NCBI GenBank assembly: GCA_900551595.1
Contig: URWR01000020.1
Span: forward strand, 1 to 16,476
Direction of reading: 5' to 3'
Source of the DNA: an uncultured Coriobacteriaceae bacterium
GTDB taxonomy: Bacteria > Actinomycetota > Coriobacteriia > Coriobacteriales > Atopobiaceae
DNA: 16,476 bases
Within the stretch, counting starts at the first letter, position 1; every line of letters starts with the position of its first letter. The notes under the pieces were generated by a model. The model did not search any database and was not told the DNA's origin. It worked only from the letters and a program-made list of their open reading frames with translations. A program made the translations under genes and the position numbers. Of the stretch, positions 7,109 to 13,815 are shown piece by piece.

Positions 7109-8518
7109 TTATGCGTCTTTATCACTTCCGTGATGACTTCTTTTAGTCTTACCACTATCTGACGAAGATTCTTCATCACCTGAATGGTCCTTATCAGATG
7201 CATCAGAACCCTCGCTCTTATCTTCATCCGAAACCTGCTCCGGCGCTGTAACGCGCAACATTGCGATTCGCCTGCCACGCACCGACTGAACACGGAATTT
7301 ATAACCATCCATGGTGATAACTTCGCCGGGTTCGGGCAGTGAGTCGGCCTGATCGAGAACAAAACCGGCAATAGTTTCAAATTCTTCTGAGTCCTCAATT
7401 GGCCATCCAAGTTCAATGGCGTCATCAATTGAGAAACGACCATCCACCAGCCATTCGCGCTCAGACAGCTGGGTGAGGTATTTATTGTCCGGATCGAATT
7501 CGTCCTCAATCTCACCAACTATCTCTTCGACAATATCCTCTACGGTAATAACACCCGCTGTTCCGCCGTATTCATCAACGACAATAACCATCTGGTCGTG
7601 GCTTGACTTCATTTCAGAAAGCAGCGGAATAATGTCTTTTGTATCGGGCACGAAGTCTGCTTCACGTGCAAGAGTGCCAACCGGATCTTCCGCAGCATCC
7701 TCGTCCAAAATAGCGCCGATCAGATCCTTGATATGAGCAATTCCAACAATGCGATCGACATCTCCATGATAGACCGGAATACGTGAATAGCCGGTACGGC
7801 GCATGATGGCCAAGACCTCTGAGCAGGTCTGTACGTCTTCAACAGCCGTCATATCAACGCGTGGAACCATAACCTCACGAGCGATCGTGTCACCCAGATC
7901 AATAACGTCGTGAATCATGTTCTTCTCGGCGTCGGTTAAATCATCGGAGTCGGTAACCAAATAGCGGATTTCGTCCTCCGACACGTCCTGACGATCGTCA
8001 GCGCTCTTGATACCAAGAAGCTTGGCAAGGCCTGCAGCACTTGCGCTTGTAAGCCATACCAATGGACTTACTACCTTTGAAAAGGTGGTAAGAAAGCCTG
8101 CAACTGATTTCGATACATTTTCCGCGTTCGAAAGAGCAATGCGCTTAGGTACAAGCTCACCGATAACAATGGAAACGTATGAAACGATAATCGTCACTAT
8201 TGAAGGTGCTGCGGCATAACAAATGTCCTCAGGCGCTCCAAGCGAAGTTGCCCAAGCAGCTAATGGATCGGAGAGCGTGGTGGATGCCACCATCGCTGAG
8301 AAGAAGCCTACCAGGGTAATTGCAATCTGTATGGCAGCAAGAAACTGACCGGAATCACTTGCGAGCTTGAGCGCAGCCTTGGCTTTTTTATCGCCCTCCT
8401 CAGCATCATGCTCAAGAATTGCGCGCTTTGCGGCAACCAACGCCGATTCGCTCATGGAAAAATAGCCATTTGCAAGCGTTAATAAAAACGTGAGAACAAG
8501 GCTCATGACAACGTCCAT
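7109..8518 (-). CDS. CNNM / CBS / CorC-HlyC domain protein (hemolysin C family)
   Basis: Membrane protein of 469 aa in the CorC/CNNM family, several members of which export or regulate Mg2+ (MpfA and CorB types). The DUF21/CNNM membrane domain covers about 1-170, with helices near 3-23, 58-80, 100-120 and 138-158. It contains SESALVAAKR (23-32) and the conserved GELVPKRIAL (120-129). Two CBS domains follow at about 212-270 (starting EVMVPRVDM) and 280-335 (VVDEYGGTAGVITVEDIVEE), the Mg-ATP-binding module. A CorC-HlyC domain sits at about 350-425. The last 40 residues are acidic, Ser/Lys-rich and probably disordered. The ATG at 8516-8518 has AGAGGGGG (8526-8533) 7 nt upstream. The gene has its own promoter and a roughly 160-nt structured leader. 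With the Mg-type importer at 1-3216 it points to local emphasis on magnesium balance. Confidence 0.9.
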   Translation of the reverse strand: MDVVMSLVLTFLLTLANGYFSMSESALVAAKRAILEHDAEEGDKKAKAALKLASDSGQFLAAIQIAITLVGFFSAMVASTTLSDPLAAWATSLGAPEDICYAAAPSIVTIIVSYVSIVIGELVPKRIALSNAENVSKSVAGFLTTFSKVVSPLVWLTSASAAGLAKLLGIKSADDRQDVSEDEIRYLVTDSDDLTDAEKNMIHDVIDLGDTIAREVMVPRVDMTAVEDVQTCSEVLAIMRRTGYSRIPVYHGDVDRIVGIAHIKDLIGAILDEDAAEDPVGTLAREADFVPDTKDIIPLLSEMKSSHDQMVIVVDEYGGTAGVITVEDIVEEIVGEIEDEFDPDNKYLTQLSEREWLVDGRFSIDDAIELGWPIEDSEEFETIAGFVLDQADSLPEPGEVITMDGYKFRVQSVRGRRIAMLRVTAPEQVSDEDKSEGSDASDKDHSGDEESSSDSGKTKRSHHGSDKDA

Positions 8519-8625
8519 GCCGACACCCCCTCTCGAACACTCACAGCAAACGACCTCTTGCCGCTGCTTTGATGACTACGAGAGGTGGGACTGTGATAGT
8601 CCCCTGCGTCGCTCTTGGCGCCCAT
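8503..8625 (-). CDS. Possible 40-codon leader ORF overlapping the corC-type start
   Basis: On the minus strand, GAGGAG (8629-8634) precedes an ATG (8623-8625), and the frame runs 40 codons to a TGA at 8503-8505, beginning MGAKSDAGDYHSP. It is out of frame with, and overlaps by 16 nt, the start of the CNNM/CorC gene. The SD-to-ATG spacing of 3 nt is short. There is no sequence similarity I recognise. If translated it would couple to the downstream start, as leader peptides of some Mg2+ transport genes do. This is speculative; it may be a chance ORF in a structured leader. Confidence 0.25.
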   Translation of the reverse strand: MGAKSDAGDYHSPTSRSHQSSGKRSFAVSVREGVSAWTLS

Positions 8626-8685
8626 ATGCTCCTCACACCTAATAAATGAATAGAACTGCCCAGCCAATAGGTTAGACAGTTCTCT
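8519..8685 (-). promoter_or_regulatory. Structured 5' leader of the CNNM/CorC gene
   Basis: From the likely start site near 8680 to the ATG is about 160 nt, long for a plain leader. It opens with a 7-bp hairpin, AGAACTG (8677-8683) with CAGTTCT (8652-8658), and holds a second, GGGACT (8598-8603) with AGTCCC (8587-8592) closing a 5-nt loop. I compared it by eye with the M-box, yybP-ykoY and ydaO riboswitch consensus and found no convincing match, although it contains TTAGGTGTGAGG, faintly like the M-box opening. A regulatory role is inferred from length, structure and the cation-related gene. Confidence 0.4.
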
Positions 8686-8691
8686 ATTATA
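8686..8691 (-). promoter_or_regulatory. -10 box of the CNNM/CorC transcript
   Basis: A perfect TATAAT on the minus strand lies between the DUF362 terminator and the structured leader. No good -35 is seen at 16-18 nt, so the promoter may depend on an activator or be weak. Confidence 0.5.
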
Positions 8692-8746
8692 GCGCGCTCA
8701 CGCAAAGACACGCGAGAATATGGAGATGTGTAGAGTCCGTATTGAA

Positions 8747-8772
8747 GCGCACGAAACTGAAGTCTCGTGCGC
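8747..8772 (-). terminator. Hairpin terminator after the DUF362 gene
   Basis: An 8-bp perfect stem, GCGCACGA (8765-8772 read on the minus strand) with TCGTGCGC (8747-8754), starts 11 nt after the DUF362 stop. The following tail on the minus strand is TTCAATA, only weakly U-rich, so termination may be incomplete or factor-aided. Confidence 0.6.
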
Positions 8773-8783
8773 CTTTACTGTTT

Positions 8784-9965
8784 CTAGATGCGGATAAGCT
8801 CGTATGAACTTGAGCCCAAGCCGATCTTCTCAGCATGCTCAATGCAGCTCTTCCAGTCGGTATCGGGATGCGTAATGTAGAAATGATCGTGCTCATGAGC
8901 CTCATCCAGCTCACCTGCCGCCTCGAGTTCCTCTCGGCTTTCTGTGAGGACGGTGTTGGGCAGGGGCGGCTGAGCCATAACAGCATCGATGCACGCCTGA
9001 TCGATAGCAACCGGGTCAAAGCTGGCAAACATACCAATATCACCAACAATGGGCGTGTCATTTTCATCATGACAATCGCAGTTGGGTGAAACATCAATGG
9101 CCAAAGAAATGTGGAAGCAGGGTCGGCCATCAACTACAGCCTTGGTGTACTCGGCAATCTTGTAGTTGAGCACCTGTACTGCCGCGTCAAAATCTGGGGA
9201 GATGGCGTCTTGGTTGCATACGGCGATACAACGACCACAACCCACACAACGATTGTGATCGATACTTGCAACACTCACCGTACGGGTACGCCCAGCTGCG
9301 TTTGTATACTCGCGCGTTTCATTAAATGAGAAGGCCCCATGTGCGCAGATTTTCTCGCACTGATGGCATCCGATGCAGAGGGATTGGTCAACGCTTGGCT
9401 TACCTGCAGCGTGTTGCTCCATCTTTCCGGCACGAGAACCACCGCCCATGCCGAGATTTTTCATTGCGCCACCAAAGCCTGCCTGCTCATGGCCCTTAAA
9501 GTGCGTGAGGCTGATGACAATATCGGCATCCATGAGAGCACGGCCGATTTTGGCATTCTCGACGTATTCTCCGCCAACAACGGGAACTTCTACCTCATCT
9601 AAGCCTTTAATGCCGTCGGCAATGATGGTGTGGCATCCGGTTTGAAATGGATTAAAGCCGTTTTGATAGGCGCTATCCAGATGATCCAGGCCATTCTTAC
9701 GACCACCAACGTAAAGCGTGTTGCAGTCTGTAATAAAAGGCTTTCCACCAAGCTCGCGTACCACATCTACAATGGCGCGCGCATAATTTGGACGCAGATA
9801 AGCAAGATTGCCCGGCTCTCCAAGATGCATTTTGATGGCAACGAACTTATTTTCAAAATCAATCTGATCGATGCCAGCTGCATATACAAGTTTCTTGAGC
9901 TTGTCTGGCAGGTTGGTATGCCCGTGCGTGCGCAAGTCGGTGAAATATACCTTTGAAGGTTCCAT
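8784..9965 (-). CDS. DUF362 protein with two 4Fe-4S clusters
   Basis: Cytoplasmic iron-sulfur protein of 393 aa. The DUF362 fold spans the protein: an N-terminal part with IKMHLGEPGN (44-53) and LRPNYARAIVDVV, and a central LTHFKGHEQAGFGGAMKNLG (153-172) typical of the family. Inserted are two ferredoxin motifs, C197-x2-C200-x2-C203-x3-C207 and C240-x2-C243-x2-C246-x3-C250, each able to hold a 4Fe-4S cluster. A further Cys-rich patch, CDCH, is at 296-299. It probably transfers electrons in an anaerobic redox reaction; the partner and substrate are unknown. The ATG at 9963-9965 has GAAGGAGAGG (9968-9977) just upstream. A TTG-started extension to 10091 would run through the leader and is rejected. 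It has its own promoter, a leader with a tiny ORF, and a terminator, so it stands alone although the flavodiiron gene is next upstream. Confidence 0.88.
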   Translation of the reverse strand: MEPSKVYFTDLRTHGHTNLPDKLKKLVYAAGIDQIDFENKFVAIKMHLGEPGNLAYLRPNYARAIVDVVRELGGKPFITDCNTLYVGGRKNGLDHLDSAYQNGFNPFQTGCHTIIADGIKGLDEVEVPVVGGEYVENAKIGRALMDADIVISLTHFKGHEQAGFGGAMKNLGMGGGSRAGKMEQHAAGKPSVDQSLCIGCHQCEKICAHGAFSFNETREYTNAAGRTRTVSVASIDHNRCVGCGRCIAVCNQDAISPDFDAAVQVLNYKIAEYTKAVVDGRPCFHISLAIDVSPNCDCHDENDTPIVGDIGMFASFDPVAIDQACIDAVMAQPPLPNTVLTESREELEAAGELDEAHEHDHFYITHPDTDWKSCIEHAEKIGLGSSSYELIRI

Positions 9966-10036
9966 AGCCTCTCCTTCTTGTAACGCATTGGGATACATCT
10001 GCAACATGAATACCAGCGCGCGCTCCCGCTGCGTGA

Positions 10037-10069
10037 CTAAACGCCGCTGCTCAAGTGGGCTGCGGCCAT
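10037..10069 (-). CDS. Possible 10-codon leader peptide upstream of the DUF362 gene
   Basis: GGAGGGG (10076-10082) lies 6 nt before an ATG (10067-10069), and the frame MAAAHLSSGV ends in TAG at 10037-10039. The SD and spacing are as good as those of real genes here. It lies within the roughly 126-nt leader inferred from the -10 box at 10099-10104, and an inverted repeat GCCGC/GCGGC lies inside it. No function can be assigned; the Ala-rich start gives no clear attenuation codon run. Confidence 0.35.
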   Translation of the reverse strand: MAAAHLSSGV

Positions 10070-10098
10070 GACTGACCCCTCCGTCAATCAATAAATAA

Positions 10099-10104
10099 AT
10101 TATA
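10099..10104 (-). promoter_or_regulatory. Candidate -10 box for the DUF362 transcript
   Basis: TATAAT on the minus strand, in an AT-rich gap just after the flavodiiron terminator. The -35 at 17 nt is TTAATG, a weak match. It would give a leader of about 126 nt. Confidence 0.5.
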
Positions 10105-10149
10105 CAACGTCAATTATTGTTCATTAATGCCTTGTTATAACTGCCCCAC

Positions 10150-10183
10150 AACAAAACGCGCGCAAGGCTTTTGCCCTGCGCGC
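10150..10183 (-). terminator. Strong intrinsic terminator after the flavodiiron gene
   Basis: On the minus strand an 11-bp GC-rich stem with one G-U pair, GCGCGCAGGGC (10173-10183) with GCCTTGCGCGC (10158-10168), encloses an AAAA loop and is followed by GTTTTGTTGT. It lies 31 nt beyond the stop of the flavodiiron gene. Confidence 0.85.
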
Positions 10184-10214
10184 AGTCTGTCGTAAATCCA
10201 TATGTTCTCAGTTC

Positions 10215-11396
10215 TTATTGAGCATTCTCAATCATCGTGCGAACTGTTTGTTGGATACCATCAAGCACCTCTTGGCTCGGAATCCAATTCTGAGTCAGTG
10301 TGTCCACGGGAAGCTGGAAACCACATTCCTCCAACACCTTACCGACATTCTTAGGACCAAGCGGCGCCCAACCATAGCTACCAAAGGCAAGGCCAACGCG
10401 CTGATCGTTCTTCGGAGACAATCCGCGCATATAGGTTAGGAAACCTGCAACGGTAGGAAGCATCTGAGAGTTAAGCGTGGGGGAACCGATGCAAATATAC
10501 TTGGCATCGAGGAACTCAGTCATGATGTCAGACTCGTGACGACGCTTAAGGTCGACATACTGCGCCGGCACGCCTTCCTCAATAAAGGCTTCGCAGATAG
10601 CCTTTGCCATCTTTGCTGTGGACTCCCACATCGAGTCATACACAATAAGGGCTTTTTCCTCTACCTTGCCCGAAGTAAAGTCCTCATAGGCTGCAAGAAT
10701 ATCTGGAATGTGCTCAGTCCAGATCACGCCATGTGAAGGTGCGATTACCTCAAGATCCAGGCCCTTTACTACCTCAAGGGCTTTGCTGGCCTGCATGCTG
10801 TAAGGCTGAACGATGTTCGCATAATACTTGCGAGCCTGGTGCATAACTTCGCTCATATCATTCTCAACATCAAAGCGCTTGGATGACGCGAAGTGCTGGC
10901 CAAAGGCATCATTCGAGAAGAGGATCTTATCCTCTGGGCAGTACGTAACCATGTTGTCTGGCCAGTGAACCATAGGCGTCTGAACAAAGGTAAGTGTACG
11001 ACGGCCAATGGAGATAGAATCTCCCGTCTTAACACCGATTGCCTCAATACCATAGTGAGCAGCAATACCCTTTACACCCTGTGGGTTTGAAGCGTAAATC
11101 TGAGCCTGTGGAGCAATCTCGTGAATGCGCGGAAGAGCACCCGAGTGATCCATTTCCACATGGTTGGTGATAACAACATCAATCTTGGAAGGATCTACGA
11201 TCTGAGAAATGCGCTGGATGAGCTCATCTGCAAACTTGGGTTTAACCGTATCGATAAGCGTGATCTTCTCATCCATGATGAGATAGGCGTTATACGTAAT
11301 GCCTGCTTCAGTGGTGTATCCGTGGAACATGCGTTCGTTCCAATCAATACCACCAACCCACCAGATGTCAGGCTTAACCTCACGTGCCGTAAGCAT
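10215..11396 (-). CDS. Flavodiiron protein (FprA-family A-type flavoprotein)
   Basis: Cytoplasmic enzyme of 393 aa that reduces O2 to water or NO to N2O in anaerobes, using electrons from rubredoxin or a similar donor. The N-terminal metallo-beta-lactamase-like domain (about 1-245) has the diiron ligands: H79-x-E81-x-D83 in NHVEMDHSG, H144 in VHWPDN, D163 in FSNDAF and H222 in APSHGVIW. The C-terminal flavodoxin domain (about 248-390) has the FMN loops VYDSMWEST, GSPTLNSQ and FGSYGWAP. There is no rubredoxin or other extra domain, so it is a class A protein. The ATG at 11394-11396 follows AAGGAGGA (11404-11411). It has a hairpin-bearing leader and a strong terminator, so it is probably a single-gene unit. 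Whether it prefers O2 or NO cannot be told from sequence. Confidence 0.93.
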   Translation of the reverse strand: MLTAREVKPDIWWVGGIDWNERMFHGYTTEAGITYNAYLIMDEKITLIDTVKPKFADELIQRISQIVDPSKIDVVITNHVEMDHSGALPRIHEIAPQAQIYASNPQGVKGIAAHYGIEAIGVKTGDSISIGRRTLTFVQTPMVHWPDNMVTYCPEDKILFSNDAFGQHFASSKRFDVENDMSEVMHQARKYYANIVQPYSMQASKALEVVKGLDLEVIAPSHGVIWTEHIPDILAAYEDFTSGKVEEKALIVYDSMWESTAKMAKAICEAFIEEGVPAQYVDLKRRHESDIMTEFLDAKYICIGSPTLNSQMLPTVAGFLTYMRGLSPKNDQRVGLAFGSYGWAPLGPKNVGKVLEECGFQLPVDTLTQNWIPSQEVLDGIQQTVRTMIENAQ

Positions 11397-11428
11397 GTGT
11401 GTTTCCTCCTTATTGTAACTACGAGCTC

Positions 11429-11456
11429 GCACTGCCTCACACCGTTTTGGCAGTGC
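11429..11456 (-). promoter_or_regulatory. Hairpin in the flavodiiron leader
   Basis: An 8-bp perfect inverted repeat, GCACTGCC (11429-11436) with GGCAGTGC (11449-11456), lies between a likely -10 box and the ribosome site of the flavodiiron gene. On the minus strand no U-run follows it, so it is more likely a leader hairpin or an operator than a terminator. Confidence 0.45.
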
Positions 11457-11467
11457 TTCTTTGCCTT

Positions 11468-11473
11468 AGTATA
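11468..11473 (-). promoter_or_regulatory. Candidate -10 box for the flavodiiron gene
   Basis: TATACT on the minus strand, 5 of 6 matches to consensus, directly before the leader hairpin. Its -35 would fall inside the preceding terminator stem and is poor. Confidence 0.35.
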
Positions 11474-11474
11474 A

Positions 11475-11511
11475 AGCGACCAGGCACGCACGTCGCGTGG
11501 ACCTGGTCGCT
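11475..11511 (-). terminator. Terminator hairpin after the EF-G-like gene
   Basis: A long hairpin with a 10-bp outer stem (AGCGACCAGG at 11475-11484 with CCTGGTCGCT at 11502-11511) and a 5-bp inner stem (CACGC with GCGTG). On the minus strand it is followed by TTTATACT. It lies about 50 nt beyond the stop of the EF-G-like gene. Confidence 0.65.
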
Positions 11512-11562
11512 CACAAACGTTTCGCTATATATGCACAGGAGCACTATATCAGCGTCTTCAGA

Positions 11563-13623
11563 CTACTTTCCACCTGCAGCGCGGCGCTCTGCATATTCAT
11601 TGGCAAGGCGCTCTTGCACATTGTGAGGAACTTGCTCATAGCCTGAAATCTCAAGTGTAAATTCACCAGTACCACGGGACAGCGAACGCAGGCGTGTTGC
11701 GTAATCGGTAACTTCTGCCAGTGGAACCGTTGCCGAAATCTTGGTCTGGCCCTTATCAGTTGCATCCATACCTTCTACGCGTCCACGCGAAGCCGAAACA
11801 TCACCCATGATGGATCCGGCATAGCTATCCGGAACGGTAATCTCCATGTGAGCCATAGGCTCAAGCAGCACTGGCTCGGCCTGTGCCACTGCCTTTTGGA
11901 AGCCGATGCGCGCCGCTGTCTTGAATGCCATCTCGTTGGAGTCGACCGGATGATACGAGCCATCATAAACAGCAACTTTGATATCAATCATGGGATAGCC
12001 GGCAAGCACACCTTCGCGCATGGTCTCTTGTACGCCCTTGTCGATGGCAGGAATAAAGCCGCGCGGAATGTGACCGCCTACGACCTCGTCGACAAATTCG
12101 TAGCCAGCACCAGGGTTTGGCTCCAGGCGCAGCCAGCAATCTCCGTACTGACCAGCACCGCCCGTCTGCTTCTTGTGGCGACCTTGTGCGCTTGCAGTTC
12201 TACGAATGGTCTCACGATAAGGAATACGCAGTGGCACCGTATGTGCTGTAATGCCTGAACGATCTTCCAAGCGATCGAGCAAAACGGAAACCTGTGCCTC
12301 ACCAATAGCAGAAATAACGGTTTGTCCGGTTTCCTCATCATGCGTAACCGACATGGTGGGATCAGCATCGCAGCTCTTCTCAAGGAAGGTATAAAGCTTG
12401 TCTTCCGTTCCGCGCTTATCAGGCTCAATGGCAATACGATACAGAGAGTTGGGGAAGCGGAAAGCGGCTGCCTCAACCTTGCCGGTAACAGAGAGTGTAT
12501 CGCCTGTCATGACGTCGAGCTTCGGCACAACTACGATATCGCCCGCTGAGGCGGAAGCCATATCGCTGGTCTCGCGACCACACATGAGATACAGGTGTGC
12601 CAAGCGCTCGGATTTGCGTGTGCGAGCACACACAAGCTCGAGACCAGGCTTAATAGTTCCGGCCAAGACTTTAATAAATGAGAGACGACCCATCTGCGGA
12701 TCATTGAGCGATTTGAAGACAAATACAACAGGACGGTCATCGCCCGGATCGATATTGAGCTTTTCGCCATTGACCAGGGGTACCGGACCAAAGTCAACAG
12801 GCTCGGGGAAGTATTCAGCAACACTGTTCATGAAGGAAATAACGCCCTCTTCACGAACGCATGAGCCGGCAAATACCGGAATAAAAATGCGCTCGCAAAT
12901 AGCCTTATGCATAAGGCCTTCCAGCTCTTCCTGAGTGAGCTGACCACCGTCGAGATACTTGAGCATAAGCTCATCATCGGCTTCAACAACAAGTTCGCAC
13001 AGCTCATCGCGCGCCTGTTGTGCCATCTCGATATAGTCCTCAGGAATATCTTCGTCGACCGGTTTTCCATCCTCCAGATGACGCGCCTTCATATGGAGAA
13101 TATCGATAACACCGCGGAAGTCTGGACCCACACCCCAAGGCAAGGTAACAACGCCCAGTCGGTTGCCAAAGCGCTCGCGCAAGCCATCAAGCACGTCGCT
13201 ATATGGAGTCTCGCTTTTATCGATACGATTTACAAAGATGGCACGTGAAAGTGAAAGGTCTTCGGCGGCATACCAAAGACGAGTTGTGGTGGTTTGTGCA
13301 CCCTCAGCAGCATCGACCATGAAGAGAGCTGTTTCACATGCGCTCATAGCCGCATATGCGTCGCCAACAAAATCGGGATAGCACGGAGCATCCAACACAT
13401 TCAGTCGAACGCCGTTCCAGATAACCGGCGCAATTGAAGTCGAGATAGAAAACGAACGCTTGGTTTCTTGCTCGTCATAATCCAGCGTGGGCTTAGTCCC
13501 TGCATGGCCACCAAGGCGTGTTGTGCGTCCTGAAAGATGGAGCATTGCCTCGGCCAGCATGGTCTTGCCCACGCCACCTTGGCCGACGAGAACCACATTC
13601 TTTACTTTGCTTGTCTCACTCAT
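11563..13623 (-). CDS. Elongation factor G-like protein (EF-G2 / FusA2 type)
   Basis: Ribosome-associated GTPase paralogue of EF-G, 686 aa, with the full five-domain layout: G domain (about 5-265), domain II (about 295-380), domain III (385-465), domain IV (465-590) including RIPYRETI and GAGQYGDCWLRLEP, and domain V (590-670). The P-loop is intact: GQGGVGKT (14-21). Other G motifs are altered. G3 is DAPCYPDF (78-85) in place of DTPGHVDF, so the conserved Gly and the catalytic His are replaced. G4 is NRID (132-135) in place of NKxD. Switch I has KRSFSI where RGITI is usual. It is therefore probably not the housekeeping translocase. Tetracycline-resistance TetM-type factors keep these motifs, so resistance is unlikely. 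The ATG at 13621-13623 has GAGGAGG 5 nt upstream; the longer frame to 13698 is rejected. Confidence 0.88.
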   Translation of the reverse strand: MSETSKVKNVVLVGQGGVGKTMLAEAMLHLSGRTTRLGGHAGTKPTLDYDEQETKRSFSISTSIAPVIWNGVRLNVLDAPCYPDFVGDAYAAMSACETALFMVDAAEGAQTTTTRLWYAAEDLSLSRAIFVNRIDKSETPYSDVLDGLRERFGNRLGVVTLPWGVGPDFRGVIDILHMKARHLEDGKPVDEDIPEDYIEMAQQARDELCELVVEADDELMLKYLDGGQLTQEELEGLMHKAICERIFIPVFAGSCVREEGVISFMNSVAEYFPEPVDFGPVPLVNGEKLNIDPGDDRPVVFVFKSLNDPQMGRLSFIKVLAGTIKPGLELVCARTRKSERLAHLYLMCGRETSDMASASAGDIVVVPKLDVMTGDTLSVTGKVEAAAFRFPNSLYRIAIEPDKRGTEDKLYTFLEKSCDADPTMSVTHDEETGQTVISAIGEAQVSVLLDRLEDRSGITAHTVPLRIPYRETIRRTASAQGRHKKQTGGAGQYGDCWLRLEPNPGAGYEFVDEVVGGHIPRGFIPAIDKGVQETMREGVLAGYPMIDIKVAVYDGSYHPVDSNEMAFKTAARIGFQKAVAQAEPVLLEPMAHMEITVPDSYAGSIMGDVSASRGRVEGMDATDKGQTKISATVPLAEVTDYATRLRSLSRGTGEFTLEISGYEQVPHNVQERLANEYAERRAAGGK

Positions 13624-13645
13624 GCATGCCTCCTCAGATGTTGGC

Positions 13646-13671
13646 TCGCACAAAACAATCGCTCTGTGCGA
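13646..13671 (-). promoter_or_regulatory. Inverted repeat just upstream of the EF-G-like ribosome site
   Basis: TCGCACA (13646-13652) and TGTGCGA (13665-13671) form a 7-bp stem with a 12-nt loop, ending about 10 nt before GAGGAGG on the minus strand. It could be an operator or a leader hairpin; there is no further evidence. The rest of the 13624-13815 gap shows only a purine-rich stretch and no clear promoter. Confidence 0.3.
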
Positions 13672-13815
13672 AGGGCACGATTGAACGAACATACGCATCG
13701 CGGTATTGCTCGCGTGACCTCACTCTACCCATGACGAGGCATATACATGACTACTTATCGGGCGGCGGAGGGTGCAGAGGCGGGAGGGCACATAAATCGG
13801 AGAGAAAAGCTGTAT

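Noticed and set aside
8519..8640. M-box or other known magnesium riboswitch before the CNNM/CorC gene
   Set aside because: Only a short opening similarity to the M-box was seen and the conserved core loops are missing, so it is reported as an unclassified leader instead.
9966..10091. N-terminal extension of the DUF362 protein from a TTG
   Set aside because: The extension runs through the leader and micro-ORF, has no family similarity, and a strong ribosome site precedes the ATG at 9963-9965.
12398..12934. Plus-strand 178-codon frame opposite the EF-G-like gene
   Set aside because: The opposite strand is clearly EF-G; the plus frame is compositionally odd and lacks a start site.
11563..13623. 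Tetracycline-resistance ribosome protection protein (TetM type)
   Set aside because: TetM-type proteins keep canonical G motifs, whereas here G3 and G4 are degenerate and the layout fits EF-G2-like paralogues.
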